A DNA stretch of 64,000 nucleotides from Liquidambar formosana (GCA_039720395.1 CM077833.1:2492297-2556296), one strand, 5' to 3'; positions 1 to 13,302 are shown, counted from the first letter of the stretch. A program made the numbers and translations. The notes: generated from the letters alone by a model not told the origin.

Positions 1-148
1 CGAGCCCGAAGCGGTGTTTTGCCTGTTTTTAGGAAACTTCCTATTTTGACAGATTCCCTCCTTCCAAAACACGGATTTCCAAATTTTTTCCCATAAAAGC
101 ACATCCAAGGGGGTCTCAAACCCTACTTACATTCATTGAGAGCAAGTT

Positions 149-3091
149 ATGGAAGCCCTAGACAAATTCTTAAGTGATTTTCTGAAATTTATGAGTGTGG
201 AGGCAAAGAAGGAGTTCAAGCGCTACTGCTTGGATTCGTTGTTCTCTTTGATACATGTGAGGCTCAAAACCACTCTTCTTACTGCTGCTACATACTTTTG
301 GGATCCCCAACTTCATGTATTTTATTTCAACTGTGAAGAACTATGCCCAACAATGGAAGAATTCTGTGCTTTGTACGGAGTTTTACCTTTAGGACCTTTC
401 ATCTTCCCTACTCCACGCTTAAGTTACTTGACTTCTTTCTCCAACTTCCTTGGGATTTCTCAACAAGAGGCCTCCTTATTTGTGAAGGATCACATGGTGA
501 ATCTCATGGAAATGTTAGGATTATGCCCTAGAGCCAATCATAGAGATGATTGTTTAGGGATTAGGAACAATCATTTGATTTCATTTATGAATGTCACATT
601 TATTATTGATTTAATAAAAGGGCTTATTCTATTATATTTATATGCATCATTTATATTTACATAATATGTCCATGGAGTTAGAGTTGAGAATATGGAATTA
701 CAAAGAGTTGTAATTTTGAGACTGTAAATATATCTCTGTACTAAACTCCTAAAGCATTCCTAGTTGAAGGTTCACTATGATGGACAATAATGAACCATAG
801 GACTAGCACTTGTTAGGTGACTCTATAGGAGGATAGCTAGTCTCAAGCTATTTGTGTGGAGACACTACAACCAACAAGTGGGTGCCTATTACGAGAATAG
901 GTACACTGAATGTGACCAAAGATATGAGATAAACTAAATGGAGTTTTATCCTGCCTGTCAATCAGTTTCTCATTGTTATAGTGGCACAAGTAATCCTTAG
1001 ACCTAAGACACCATAGTTGTCTTATGCATGTAGTTTTAGAAGTTTGATAACACTAAGTGCAAATCCTATTTAGGGGTTTGCAAAGGTGTTCATTGGCCCT
1101 ACTGCTATGTGTATGAAGGCATGTGAGTGATCAACAAGGGATCCATCACTCTCAGGAAAAAGAGAGAGAATGTCTCATATAGAATTCATAATATAACTCA
1201 TTAAATCCATGGCCATGGTAGGATGAATATGAAAAGAGTTTCATGAGTTCATCAATGAGTTGATATCTATGAATGAGTATAAAGTAATTGAACTAGGGAC
1301 TTGACAGACTTCCATGTCCTTTTAGTTCAATTGGAGACATTGTGTTGAAGGAAGGATGCAATTGTAACCTATAAACTATAACAGAAGGGTTCTTTGTAAA
1401 TGACTATTCACCTCATTAAGGACCACACCATGAGCCATATGCTAGGTGTTACTCATGGTTAGTAGAAGCCCTAATTGATATAAGTGAGTTATAATCAATT
1501 AGGGAATTGGAAGGAGTTCCAATTAGACCCTAAATGGAAAGAGTTCCATTGTGCACACCTCGTGCTATTCCTACTACTTGATGATGTGAACCCAATGGGT
1601 CACACACTGATCATGCAAGATGAGCTTTAAAGTCTATGAAAGAAAGGGTATGAGTGCATAAAGAATAGTTCTTTGAGGCCTATTTATATTTGATATAATT
1701 TATAGGGGTTATTGTGCAATTTAGAGAAATTGCACAAAACCCTAAAAGGGTTTCCCCCCTAGGGCCGGCCCCTTTAGTGTGGACTATTTAAGTCACACTA
1801 TGATGTGTGACATCATCACTTTTTAGAAGACACCAAGGGCTGGCCAGAATTTCCAGCCTCCCTCTCTCTCTCTCCTCTCTTCTCCTACACTAGCAACAAC
1901 AAGGAAAAGGAGGAAAGGACTTGAAGCTCCAGCTAGGTGTGGATACCGTTGGAGGCAGCACACTTGGGCTACTCATTCACCGCTGTCCGGAGTTGAAGCT
2001 TGGAGCAAAACGGAGAAGACAAAAATTCTGTAAGTGTTCTAACCCTCTTCGTAGTTAGGGTTTAATTTTGTGTTATGCATAGTTAGATTCATGGGATTGG
2101 GAATCGTAGGAAAAATTTTTATATTCCGCACTTCTATTTTTCCCTCTTGTATGATTCCTAATAGGAAATAGCAACTTCCTTTTTGGCTCATGATAGCAAA
2201 GGTACCCTGAATTTCAATCTTAATACTCAACATGCTCTTGCTTTTTACTTGATTGGTCGCTTCCTTATCTCCACGGGGACTCTCTATGTCCCTATTCAAA
2301 TATGTGAACTGATTCCTTTTCTTCTCAAACATCACAACCTGATTCCCATGGTGCTAGCTGAAACCCTCAATAGCTTAGACAAAACACATGATAATCCACA
2401 AACCCCACTAGGAGGGAGTCCCATTCTACTGCAGATGTGGCTTCTCGAAAGGCTTAACTTCTTATCTCCTACCACCATTAATCCATACAAACCTCAACAT
2501 TATTGTTGCTGTCGAGTTGAACTCCCTGGTCAATTTTCTTTGAGGGAATGGTTAGGCTACTTCCAAACACTCTCATGGCGAAACATTAAATGGTTTGTCT
2601 TCATATGGGGATGCAAGGAAATAATTCTTCTCCGAACCTCTGGGTGTGCTATGGTCAAGCTCATAGGGTTGAGATCAACTTCCTTCTATTGGACTTCAAG
2701 AATCCTTCGTCAGATGGGTGCCATGCAAACCATACCTACTTTTGTGGTATTCGATCATTCTGTTGAACTTGGAGGCCCCACAATTGTTAAGTGGGCCAAG
2801 ACTAGATGGACTGACCAACTGAAACTGACTCGAATTGAAAACACCGATGGACCTTATGTCATGAGCCCTGAATACAAGACATGGTTGAAGATTAGCTTGG
2901 GTGAAAGAGAAGCCCTACGCAGGGAAAGGATTTATGACCTTATCAAGGACACAAGACTTGGATTTTGCAGGGAAGACATTTTGGAAGCAGTGGAAGCAGC
3001 ATATGCCCATGACTTGCGAAAGAAGCGAAGACTTGAAAGAAGAGAGAAGAAAGCAAACCAAGAGACTATGAAGAAAATCAAAAGGACTTGA
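149..3091 (+). pseudogene. DUF7745-type gene of element A, split by a solo LTR
   Basis: Two pieces, 149-512 and 2169-3091, belong to one frame. They are separated by the solo LTR plus one copy of its GGAAA target duplication. Together they would encode 428 residues, the same length as the intact copy in B (33711-34997), which they match closely throughout. The start at 149 corresponds to B's start. The C-terminus is basic (KKRRLERREKK-like). No stop or frameshift was seen apart from the LTR, although gag-pol of the same element has many stops. The TATA box used in B is changed here to CATAAAAG at 92-99. The protein resembles the DUF7745 family found as extra genes in plant LTR retrotransposons; its function is unknown. 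Confidence 0.8.
513..2163 (+). mobile_element. Solo LTR, Ty1/copia (Angela-like, same family as element D)
   Basis: 1651 bp flanked by GGAAA at 508-512 and 2164-2168. It begins TGTTAGGATTATGCCCTAG and is colinear with the reverse complement of element D's LTRs. Its last bases are AATA instead of D's AACA, a C-to-T decay of the terminal CA. The start resembles Angela/BARE-type LTRs as I remember them. Promoter-like TATTTAAG lies near 1784. It is clearly more diverged from D than D's two LTRs are from each other, so it is an older insertion. A full element presumably inserted here and then lost its interior by LTR-LTR recombination. Confidence 0.9.
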
Positions 3092-3451
3092 AGGCTTTAG
3101 AAGTAGGATATCTATGGCATGTCAATAGTTCTTTATTTAACACCAATAAATTGCTATGTCAATCAATTAGTTCTAAATGAACTGCCAATAATAATTTAAT
3201 TTTGAGATTTGTTGTGGTGGTGTTGTTTGGACCGCACCCAAGGTAACTTTATGGGTTGCCTACGTATCCCCATCCTTTTTTCTTTTTTCTCTTTTTTTCC
3301 TCTTTTTTTTTTCTTTTTTTTTTCCTTTTCTTTTTTTTTTTCCTTTTTTCTTTCTTTTTTTTTTCTTTAGGAATGGGGAATCAAGTCCTCGTAGTTCAAG
3401 TGCCTTAACTTTTGCCTAGGCCGCCTTTACGGGTTTTCAACCTAACAGGCC
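3092..3451. other. Non-coding spacer with long T/CT tract between DUF7745 and pol of A
   Basis: It matches 33363-33710 of B in reverse. A T-rich tract at about 3275-3365 is the counterpart of B's poly(A)-rich tract. A conserved block at 3233-3272 (CCTACGTATCCCC on this strand) is shared with B. The two genes end towards each other here, so both 3' ends may lie in this spacer. No gene seen. Confidence 0.7.
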
Positions 3452-5355
3452 TCATACATGATACTTTTTCAATTGATCCAAATTAGTAGGACGAGCGAAC
3501 TCAATTTCATCCAAATCCATGAGGCGAACAGCCCCTGCTGGCAATATCTCTTTAATGACATACGAGCCACCCCAACTTGGCTTGAACTTTCCTCGTGGAT
3601 CAAAAATTGGAGCTCTGATTTCTTTCAACACCAAATCTCGTTTCTTCAAACCTTGGTCTTTGACATGCTTGTTGAATGTTCTCGCAACCCTTTGCTGATA
3701 TCCCTGCACATGATACAGGGCCCTCAATCACCTTTCATCTAGCAATGCCAACTCATCATAACGATTCTTAACCCAATCCACTTCTGCTATCTGACTCTCC
3801 ATGGCAACCCGTAGTGACAGTACCTCCAACTCAATAGGCAAAACAGCCTCCATCCCATACACCAAAGAATAGGGGGTAGCCCCTGTTGACGATCTTACGG
3901 ATGTTCTATAGCCCCACAAGGCTAAGGGTAACTTCTCATGCCAATCAATGTAGGTGTCAGCTGTTTCTGTAGTATCTTCTTAACATTTTTGTTTGTGGCC
4001 TCCACTGCTCCATTAGTCTGCGGGCGATAAGGAGAGGATAGATGGTGCACTATGTTGTATTTCTGCAAAAGCTCCTTAGTTTCTTTCTGAAAGTGCTGAA
4101 CATTGTCTGAAATAATCTCATGGGGTACCCCATATCTATAAACAATGTTGAGCCGTATGAACTATGCTACCTTCTTAGCATTCAGGGTCTTGAAAGAAGT
4201 TGCTTTTACCCACTTAGTGAAGTAATCAATAGCTACTAAGATGTATTCATGCCCATTGGAGGCTTTCGGCTTAATCTGCCCAATTATATCTATTCCCCAT
4301 ACTGCAAATGGCCATGGTGACGACATGCTTGTCAAAGGCATGGAAGGCAAGTGTTATCCAATAGCAAAGACCTGACACTTGTGACACTTCTTGACATGCG
4401 CATGGCAATCTCTCTCCATTGTAGACCAATAGTAACCCAACCTCATGATTTTCTTAGCTAGCATATAACCATTCATGTGTGGTGCTCCAACTCCTTCATG
4501 AATTTCACTAACAAGACGTTCGGCTTCTTCCTCGGTGACACACAACAAATGGACCTTGTCGTATGACCTCCGGTATAGCTTTCCTCCACACAAAACATAA
4601 TGACTTGCCAACCTCCTTAGTGTTTTCCTATCCACGCGTGATGCTCCTTTCGGATATTCCCTTTCCTCGATGAATTTTATGATGTCATGGTACCAAGGAT
4701 GGCCATCTCTTACCTCTCCTTCTCGAATAGAGCAGTAGTACACGGGACTTTCCCTACATTCTATCACCAATGGTTTTACACCCCCTCCATCCGAGATTTC
4801 CAGCATAGAAGCTAGAGTCGCCAAAGCATCAGCGAACTGATTCTTATTTCTCGATAGATAATTAAACTCTATTTCCACAAATTCCTTAGTCAAGGCTTCT
4901 AAGTAGGCATGATATGGCAACAGCTTCTCATCACGAGTCTTCCATTCTCCTTTTATCTGGTAGATAATCAATGCTGAATCTCTAAAAACCTCTAACTCTT
5001 TAATCCCCAATTCTAGTGCAGCTTCTAACGCAAGGATGCAAGCTTCATACCCGGTGATGTTATTGGTTGCTTCAAACCCTAACTTAACCGCCAAGGGTGT
5101 GAATGCTTCCTCAGGTGAGACTAGTAGAACTCCTATCCCATACCCTCTCTTGTTTGTAGCTCCATCGAAGTATACTTTCTAAATCTTCTTTCCAATTTCT
5201 AGGACATCCTCATCGAGGAACTGATCATTGAATTGTTCTGATGATGCCACAGGGCAGCTAGCCAAGTAATCTGCAATGACACTTCCTTTCACTGACTTCT
5301 GCGTTACATACTTTATGTCGAATTCATTGAGGAGAATCGACCAACGAGCAGTTCT
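3452..5355 (-). pseudogene. Element A pol, 3' part: archaeal-type RNase H and integrase
   Basis: C-terminal half of the polyprotein, cut by the CACTA insertion at 5355/5356; the N-terminal part resumes at 18356. Readable blocks are the RNase H segment ending about 4800, the integrase HHCC zinc-binding region about 4360-4520, the DDE core with the first D in an AVWGIDIIGQ block near 4300 and the E in a PQTNGAVEAANK block near 4010, and the C-terminal domain ending at 3452. Stops and frameshifts near 5180, 4350, 4160, 3960 and 3727 break the frame. B shows the intact version. Confidence 0.88.
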
Positions 5356-5374
5356 CACTACACCAAAAAAGGCC

Positions 5375-5955
5375 TATTACAACATTGAAAAAATGTTGTT
5401 AAAGACTTTCCACAACATTTTCATATATGTTGTGTCAGCCCCTGTTGTGGTTGATGTGGGACTTTTTACAACGTTAAACAAATGTTGTTGAAAGGAAAAA
5501 CAAAATGTTGTTAATGCCATCTTACCACGTTGAATAAACGTTGTGTTAGACGTATCGACAACATTTACAGAAACGTTGTCTTAGATCGAACACATTAACA
5601 ACATTTCAGAAATGTTGTCGTAAATAGTTAGTTGATACATCAACAACGTTTTCAAAATGTTGTATTCTATAAACACATTAACAACATTTCAGAAATGCTG
5701 TCGTAAATGGTTAGTTGACACATCAACAACGTTTTCAAAATGTTGTATTCTATAAACACATTAACAACATTTCAGAAATGTTGTTGTTGATAATTAACTA
5801 ACTTACATCAACAACATTTACAAAATGTTGTCTTATATAGACACATTAACAACATTTCAGAAAATGTTGTCTTAGATACACACATCAACAACGTTTCCAA
5901 AATGTTGTCGTAGATTTTCGGTAATTTTATGACAACATTTTGTAAACGTTGTCGT
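5375..5955. repeat. CACTA subterminal repeat array (left end)
   Basis: More than a dozen copies of ACAACATTT or ACAACGTTT pair with AAATGTTGT-type copies, often as short hairpins such as ACAACATTTCAGAAATGTTGT-like units, and some are arranged in longer direct repeats (about 5590-5690 and 5690-5790). In En/Spm such repeats bind the TnpA-type protein. The array stops before a run of about 30 T at 5960-5990. Confidence 0.9.
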
Positions 5956-5957
5956 TT

Positions 5958-5991
<34 letters not shown>

Positions 5992-6175
5992 GTTCGCATG
6001 TGCTTTCATTTATGGTTGTTTTTATACCTATTCCCTGTTCATATAAAATGATAACCAAACACACCATTATTAAAAGTGTAAAACCATAATTGATTTGATC
6101 CCAAACTTCAAACACCTAACAAATCAAATTCATTAAATAAAGCCTAATATTACATGCAATACATTGCAAACAAAG

Positions 6176-6840
6176 TATGACTTCAAAAGTTTCATTAACA
6201 TCAATTGTCATTACATGTCATTACGTGTCAATACATTGCAATATGACTTCAAAAGTTTCATTAACATCAATTGTCATTACATGTCATTAAGTGTCAATAC
6301 ATTGCAATATGACTTCAAAAGTGGCCAAAAAGACAAAAATAGAGAAGTTAGGAGTGCATATCCACCACAAAAAATTGGTCATCAATCATCTACTCCTGCA
6401 AAACATTGGAAACAAAGTGTGACTTCAAAAGTGAGTCAATAGTTATCATGCTAAACTAACAAAAACTTAGAAGTATTACCTCCATTACACCAAAAAAGGC
6501 CTTTTACTAATAGAAAAGTTAGGAGCATGCATCCACCACAAAAACTAGTAAGTCATCAATCATCTACTCCTACAAAACATTGTAAACAAAGTGTGACTTC
6601 AAAAGTGAGCCAATAGTTATTATGCTATACTAACAAAAGACTTAAAAGTATTACCTCCACTACACCAAGAAAGGCTTTTGACTAATAGAAAAGTTAGGAG
6701 CATGCATCCACCACAAAAAACTAGTAAGTCATCAATCATCTACTCCTACAAAACATTGTAAACAAAGTGTGACTTCAAAAGTGAGCCAATAGTTATTATG
6801 CTATATTAACAAAGGACTTAGAAGTATCACCTCTACTACA
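6176..6840. repeat. Two tandem arrays inside the CACTA element, with TIR-like units
   Basis: First array: two 66-bp units from 6176 and 6242, with a partial third from 6308. Second array: about three 175-bp units whose matching boundaries fall at about 6481, 6656 and 6832. The unit boundaries carry copies of the transposon's own terminal repeat: CCATTACACCAAAAAAGGCC at 6482, CACTACACCAAGAAAGGC at 6658, and a worn CTACTACAATAGCC near 6833. Confidence 0.85.
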
Positions 6841-7989
6841 ATAGCCTAATAAATTTGGTAGGCCAAGCAGTTGTACTCCCAATAGCTTGCTCAAGCGTGG
6901 ACATTTCTTGTGAACAACGGTACAAGGGCAATGTTGGATTTGTTACATGGTCTACCCAAACCTTCCAACAATCTAACCCGAGAGGAACATGATGAACTTT
7001 TGCATAAGGATCAGTTGATACAACTTTTCCTTCTGCAACTATTTCTTCAATGTCGAATGAACACCAATTTAAGAGTTGGCATCTTGCATTTTCAAGGTTA
7101 GTTGCACCATGTATACCACTGCCCCTCTCATTTCCAAGATTAGCTGCACCATGTGTACCATTGCTTTACTGTGACTATCACCATTCAATGAATTATTAGT
7201 TACATTAGGAAATATGTAGAATGAAATGGAAGTGTAGTCTCACACATCTGACAATATTCTAAGCCAATTCTAACCCAATACATTTCCAAGCTAAGGAAAT
7301 CCAAATATACTGTAAGCCACTCAATCCACTCATCTATGGACTAGACCAAGAACACAACAATAGAATAAGAAAATAAAAAATTAAAAGCTTAAGTGTCACA
7401 GCAACTTAAGCGTTGCATCAACTGAAGGCACCAAACCCCAACCCCATTAATAGAGCAATACTGAAAGTCCAAACATAATCACTAATGCAATCATATACTC
7501 AGGTTAATCAAGTTCAACTCAAAAAATGCTTATCCTACCTATTTGGGTGGCTACAATGCATATGCACACCCACCCAAACACACGAGATATGCCAACACAT
7601 TGATTAGATGAAGACATCACTCACACCCACCCACCCACACACCAACAGTAGACTCCTTTCAAGAACAAAAAGAAAATCAACATTTGATACCTCATTTGTC
7701 TTCCCCTTTTCTAATAGCCATCATCAACCATCAACTTATAATTCCAGGATTACACAACATGAACTAAAAACTCCACAAACCAAACTAAGGCAAAAACTCC
7801 ACAACAATAGATACGTCTAAATTCCAACAGATGCATAAATCTAAATTTTTGTAGGATAAACTATTCAATTACCTACTAATAAGTAGAATAGATGATGCAC
7901 ATAATAAACCTAGAACCACATAATGAATTATGAAGAGAACAATGCATATACTCTTTTTCCAACATAACAGATTTATATGAAAACACAAT
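6841..7989. other. Non-coding stretch of the CACTA element
   Basis: AT-rich DNA downstream of the TnpA-type gene. It contains CA-rich stretches (about 7555-7640, CACCCACCC-like) but no credible coding frame. I see no recognisable feature in it. Confidence 0.5.
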
Positions 7990-9257
7990 TAACCTATTAA
8001 AGTTTGTACCCGAGGAGTATTTGCTGGAGATTGCATCACATCATCATAATTTGTAGAACCTCTATTTTTCTTCAAATGCCCTTTAGTCCAAACATCTGCT
8101 CTTGATAGCCTTGGATTCGCTTTTCTCTGCAAAACAAATGTGCAGCATAAGATTACTATCTTCTTGAAATTGTGGAAAGTAAATCAAATTAAGAAAAAAT
8201 CATACCATATCATGTTCTAAGCGGGCATATCCTCTGCGACTCATCGTGTGTAGGAGTGTTTGTTTTTTTCTCATTGAGCTAAATTGGAAACTTTTAGTCT
8301 ATATAAAAATTAAACATTTCAACATATTTAGATTAACAATTTTGCAACCCAACTTGTCTCCAGTTATAAACAAATAATGCATCCCATTCTAAGATTCAAC
8401 AAAAATTAATTTACTTACTTGAAAGTTAGGAGAAAGCCGGTATTTCACAAATGCATCCCACTCTCGATCAGATCTTATGTTTGTTGGCTTGATTAGGGAG
8501 AGATGACGTTTGAATCCATTTTTTTTAGCAGCATTTACAAGTTGAGACGTAATTTCAGACTTGAATTGTCTCCAATAAGAACCCATCATTCGTATGGCCA
8601 AGTCCTTACGGCATTCATCCACCAAAAATTTTTGCTGTGTATAATTGGCATATATAAAAAGTAATTAAGTCTAATAAAAAAATAAGTAAGAAAACATATT
8701 TAATTATAATGCATTATATAAATATATTTATAAACCTGAACTAATGTCCACAAATCATCTCTAGTCTGTGAATCTACTAGCCTCCAATCTCTGATTATAA
8801 TTGGCACATGTTCCCGAGCTAGACTCCCAAGATGAGATGCATACTTAGCAGAATTTTCACCAACTGGTTGACCCCTTTCATTAAACTCCACTTCAAAACG
8901 CCCACATCCACCCAAGGGACTTGAATGCAATTTATTTTTCCCCCGTTTTTTCTTCACTATCCCAGTATCAGCATTAGGTGTAGAGGACCGTTGGCTTGCT
9001 TCAGCATTTGGGTGAGAAGAACGAGGAGAATTTGATCCTTCATCTGATATACGTATATTTTCATTCCCCTGCTGGATTATGGCAGCAACTGCAGCTAAAC
9101 GGTCCTTCTTTGCTCTCTTCTGTGCCTTTTTAGAACTCTTTATAGTACATGCAAGAAAAAAAGAATGAATTAGAAGGTTGTAAAGACAACTCTACCACTT
9201 TAACTTTTAAAAAATGAGAGAATAAATTAAAATAAAACTTACTTCTGCATGAGACAT
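7990..9257 (-). pseudogene. TnpA-type protein (Transposase_24, Ptta/En/Spm) gene of the CACTA element
   Basis: Five exons read on the minus strand: 9257-9243, 9137-8736, 8634-8419, 8278-8206 and 8126-7990, all with GT-AG borders. Exon 1 is just ATG plus four codons. Exon 2 has a basic start (SSKKAQKRAKKD), a Ser/Asn-rich linker, then the family block GRFEVEFNERGQPVGENSAK and a following VPIIIRDW block. Exon 3 carries the GSYWRQFKSE block. Exon 4 ends in TMSRRGYARLEHDM, but only if one base is dropped from the run of seven T at 8263-8269 (A on the coding strand); as written it is a +1 frameshift. The relatives bind subterminal repeats such as those at both ends of this transposon. Family call is from motif memory. 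Confidence 0.75.
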
Positions 9258-9538
9258 CTTGCGCAACTATATATACTTGAAGCCTGAAAGATATCACACA
9301 TATTATAGATAACGCACATAAACTAATATTTTACAAGCAAGTCATTGTACAAGAAAGTCCTACATAAATTAATATAAACAAATCATATCAAGTGTATCTT
9401 AGATAAGATTCACCAACATATTCATTAGCATAGCAAAAACTCATAACATAAAGTACATATAATATTTTACAAGAAAAGCCATTTAGCACTAATTAAGTTC
9501 ATAACAAAGTGATATCATCACAACATTGAATATTTAAA

Positions 9539-12500
9539 CTACACCAACAAGCCTTCACAACCCATTCTCACATAACTTTCATCTTCAACATCAACATCAA
9601 TATCAAGTCTAGAGACGTCTAATGGTGTCAATGGCGTACAAGCAGTCTCATCATACATTTCTGACTCATGAAAACCTCTTGGTGGTGCTTGTAAGACGAC
9701 ATACCAACTCGATGTATCACTATCCCTAGAGTAAAACACTTGCTCAGCATGGGATGCTAAAATGAATGGATCTTTTTCAAATTGACTTAGTCCTTCATGG
9801 AGGTTAACCAACGTAAATCCATTATCAATCTTGACACCATTTACTATATTTGCCCAATCACACCTAAATATGGGGACTCAAAATGTATTGTAATCCAACA
9901 AAATAATGTCTCTTATAATCCCGTAGTAAGAGATTTTTCCAATGACTTGTGTATTGTCCCTCGCACTTGATCTACACATAGTTTCTGCTTTGATTGAAAC
10001 ACCACTATTTTGTCTAGACTTCTCGGCATCCTTAGTGTGAAATCGAATACCATTTATAACATAACCAGAATACGACATTGACTCCTCTCTAGGTCCACGT
10101 GCAAGCCACTTCAATGTGTTTGAGACACTAATAGTACTTGCCTGGACTTTAACCTGTTAACAATTTGAACAAAATTAAAGATAGGTATATCAATTATTAT
10201 TTTCATAAATTATAACGTGCATACAATTAAAATTTATATGTTACAACCTTTTCTTCTAACCATGCACTGAATGTCTCCCTATGCCTCTTTTGCAATAAGC
10301 TGTCACTATTTGAGAGACGTCTATCCAAACGCTTAAGTTTATCCAGATGCATTCTAATTCACATGAAAGATGTTAAGCCAAGTGTATGATATCAATAATT
10401 GCACACCAATCACATATCATTGTTAGCGTACTTACTCTATAAATGGTTCAACTTCCATACTATTAAACAACACATAAAGATGAGCAATCTGTAACATGCC
10501 ATTGGGAAGTTGCATCGATTTGCCCCCAGAAATTGGACGACCTTCTAATGTTGTTTCATTATGAAAACCTTCATTGCGTGAATGTCGAACACCTAATTCA
10601 GCTGCATTCTTCACATACCCACTACAAAACATCATGCACTCTTCATCTATGTAGCGTTCTGCTATACATCCCTCAGGTCGAGCACGATTCATAACATATC
10701 CCTTTAGTACCTTCATATATCTATAACACAAAATAAAATAAAATGAATCTTTTTCTAAAGAATACCTTTTCTGTTTTAATAAATATAATTTGTTATGAAC
10801 ATGTAAACTACATAAAACTTAAGAACAATTCATAGTGACATACCTCTCAAATGGGTACATCCAACGATATTGCACTGGCCCACCTAGACGAGCTTCCCGG
10901 CCTATGTGAATTGTCAAATGAACCATAATGTCGAAGAAAGAAGGAGGGAAGAACCTTTCAAACATGCACAGAGTTTCAATAACATCTTCCTCATGTTGTT
11001 CCAATCTATTTCTATCAATGACTCTTTGACATACTTCATTATAAAATGCACAGAGTCGAAAAATTGCATTCCTTGGCCCTTTTGGTAAAAGTCCTCTCAA
11101 TGCTACTGATAACAATTGGTGCAATAGAACATGACAGTCATGGGACTTGAGGCCTATAATTTTACATTCTTCCAATGAAATGCAATTACTAATGTTAGAG
11201 CTATAACCATCAGGTAATTTTAAATCAGCAAGCCTTTTACAAAATATTTGCTTCTCTGTCTTTGATAGCATGTGTGGTGCTGGTGGCAAGTAATTCACAT
11301 TATTCCCTCTCTCTTGTGGATGCAGTTCATTTCTAATACCCATGTCTTTCAAGTCTTTACGTGACTTAAGCCCATCCTTTGATTTTCCCTTCACATGCAA
11401 CAGTGTACCAATAATGCTTTCACAAATGTTCTTTTCAATATGCATCACATCTAAGTTATGACGCAACAATAATGCCTGTAACATCAACAAAATATTTATT
11501 ATACAAGCTATTGGACATTATGGACTACACAATTTATTATTTTTTTTAAAATAAAAATGAATAAATATAACAAAATAATATTTTTACTTACTTTCCAATA
11601 TGGCAAATCGAAAAATATTGACTTCTTCTTCCACATTTGGATGGAATCTTTGTCACTTTCCTTACTCTTCTTTCCCTTCTTTCTCTTCTTTCCTTTTTTT
11701 CCCTTCTTTTCATTCTTCCTTTTTTTCCCCCAATCATTAACAACATCTTTGAGTTTAAGGAAGACATCTTCACCAGTACATATTTTTGGCCTCCCCCTAT
11801 TCTCATTATGTCCATCAAACCATCTTTTTTTCATCCGAAATGGATGATCAGGAGCGAGAAACCTCCTATGGCCCATATATACACACTTCTTACTATGTGC
11901 TAACCATTGTGAAGACGTGCTAGCACCACATACAGGACATGCAAATTTTCCCTTTGTACTATATCCAGATAGGTTACCATATGCTGGAAAATCATTTATT
12001 GTCCACATCAAAATAGCCTTCAAGTTGAACATGGACTTACTACATGCATCATAGATCCTCACCCCATTACTCCATAACTCCTTTAAGTCGTCTACAAATG
12101 GTTGCAGATAAACATCTATGTCGTTGCCTGGTTGCTTTGGCCCTGGGATTAGTAATGTCAACATTAAATTTTCCTTTGACATGCATAGCCATGGGGGCAA
12201 GTTATATGTGACCAAAATTACTGGCCAACAACTGTATCTTGAACTAAGATTTTGGAAAGGATTAAACCCATCACTTGCAAGACCAAATCTCAGATTTCGA
12301 GGATCTGATGCGAAACAAGGCCACTTGTTATTGATTGTACTCCATGCCAACGAATCAACTGGGTGTCGCATCTTGTTATCCTGACTTTGGTGAGTGGAAT
12401 GCCATGTTAATTGCTCTGCCTTCTCAGGTGACCCAAACATCCTCCGAAGTCTTGGGATTATTGGAAAATAACGCAACACCTTTGCAGGAACTCCATAATG

Positions 12501-13302
12501 AACCTTTCCAGTACGTTGGTTAACTTTCCATCGTGAGGACCCACATTTTGGACATGAATCCATATGCTCAAACTATTTCCTAAATAAACAACAGTCATTG
12601 ACACAAGCATGAATCTTCTCGTACCCCAAATCAAATGTCTTAAGAAATTTTTTCGTCGAATACAAAGAATCAGGAAGTATGTTATCTTGTGGTAACATAT
12701 CACGAATAATCTCAAGAAGTTCATTAAAACTCTTCTCAGATAGACCATTTGCCGCTTTATGCTTGAATAAAGTAACAGTTGCTGACATCTTTGTGTACTT
12801 TTTACAACCTGGATATAAAGGAGTTTCAGCATCTTCCACTAAATTTGCAAAATCAGCCTCTTGTCCTTCGTGTGTGGGTTCTACTACATTATCATCTTGA
12901 AAATACACATCTTTGTACATCTGATATGACTCTAACATTTCAACTTCATCACATTGTACAGATGCACTCCGATGTTCCCTATGAAGGACCCAGGTAGTGT
13001 ATGTACGATCCATCCCTCTCATGACCAAGTGATTGAACACTATATCACAATGTTCATGCCGTAGGTTTCCACAATCTCTACAGGGGCATACGATCATATC
13101 TGAATTCCCACCATTCTTCTTAGCCATATCAACAAATTTACGTGCTGCTATTCTATACTCCTCCGTATTTCTACAAGTCAAAACTCCAAATTTAACTAAT
13201 CTAACTAACATGGGTGTACAATATATTATCATTTAGCTACAAATCACAATGTTTAATACTTAAGGATAGAAACCTTGGAAGCCGCACCCATTCCTTATCC
13301 AT
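9539..13302 (-). pseudogene. TNP2-type CACTA transposase gene, two nonsense codons
   Basis: Six exons fit in frame: 13302-13274, 13170-11592, 11475-10844, 10720-10436, 10353-10248 and 10153-9539, total 1082 codons. Domains in order: transposase-associated domain starting MDKEWVRLPR with a CPCRDC cluster, Transposase_21 (TNP2) catalytic region across exon 2 into exon 3 (NLDVMHIEKNICESIIGTLL), DUF4218 (exons 3-4, WMYPFERY then GYVMNRARPEG) and DUF4216 (exon 6). It excises and inserts the transposon. TAG at 12575-12573 and TGA at 9880-9878 interrupt an otherwise open frame; both could be C-to-T changes. A lysine-rich insert (KKGKKGKKRKKGKK) lies near 11650-11720, before the exon 2 end. Confidence 0.88.
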
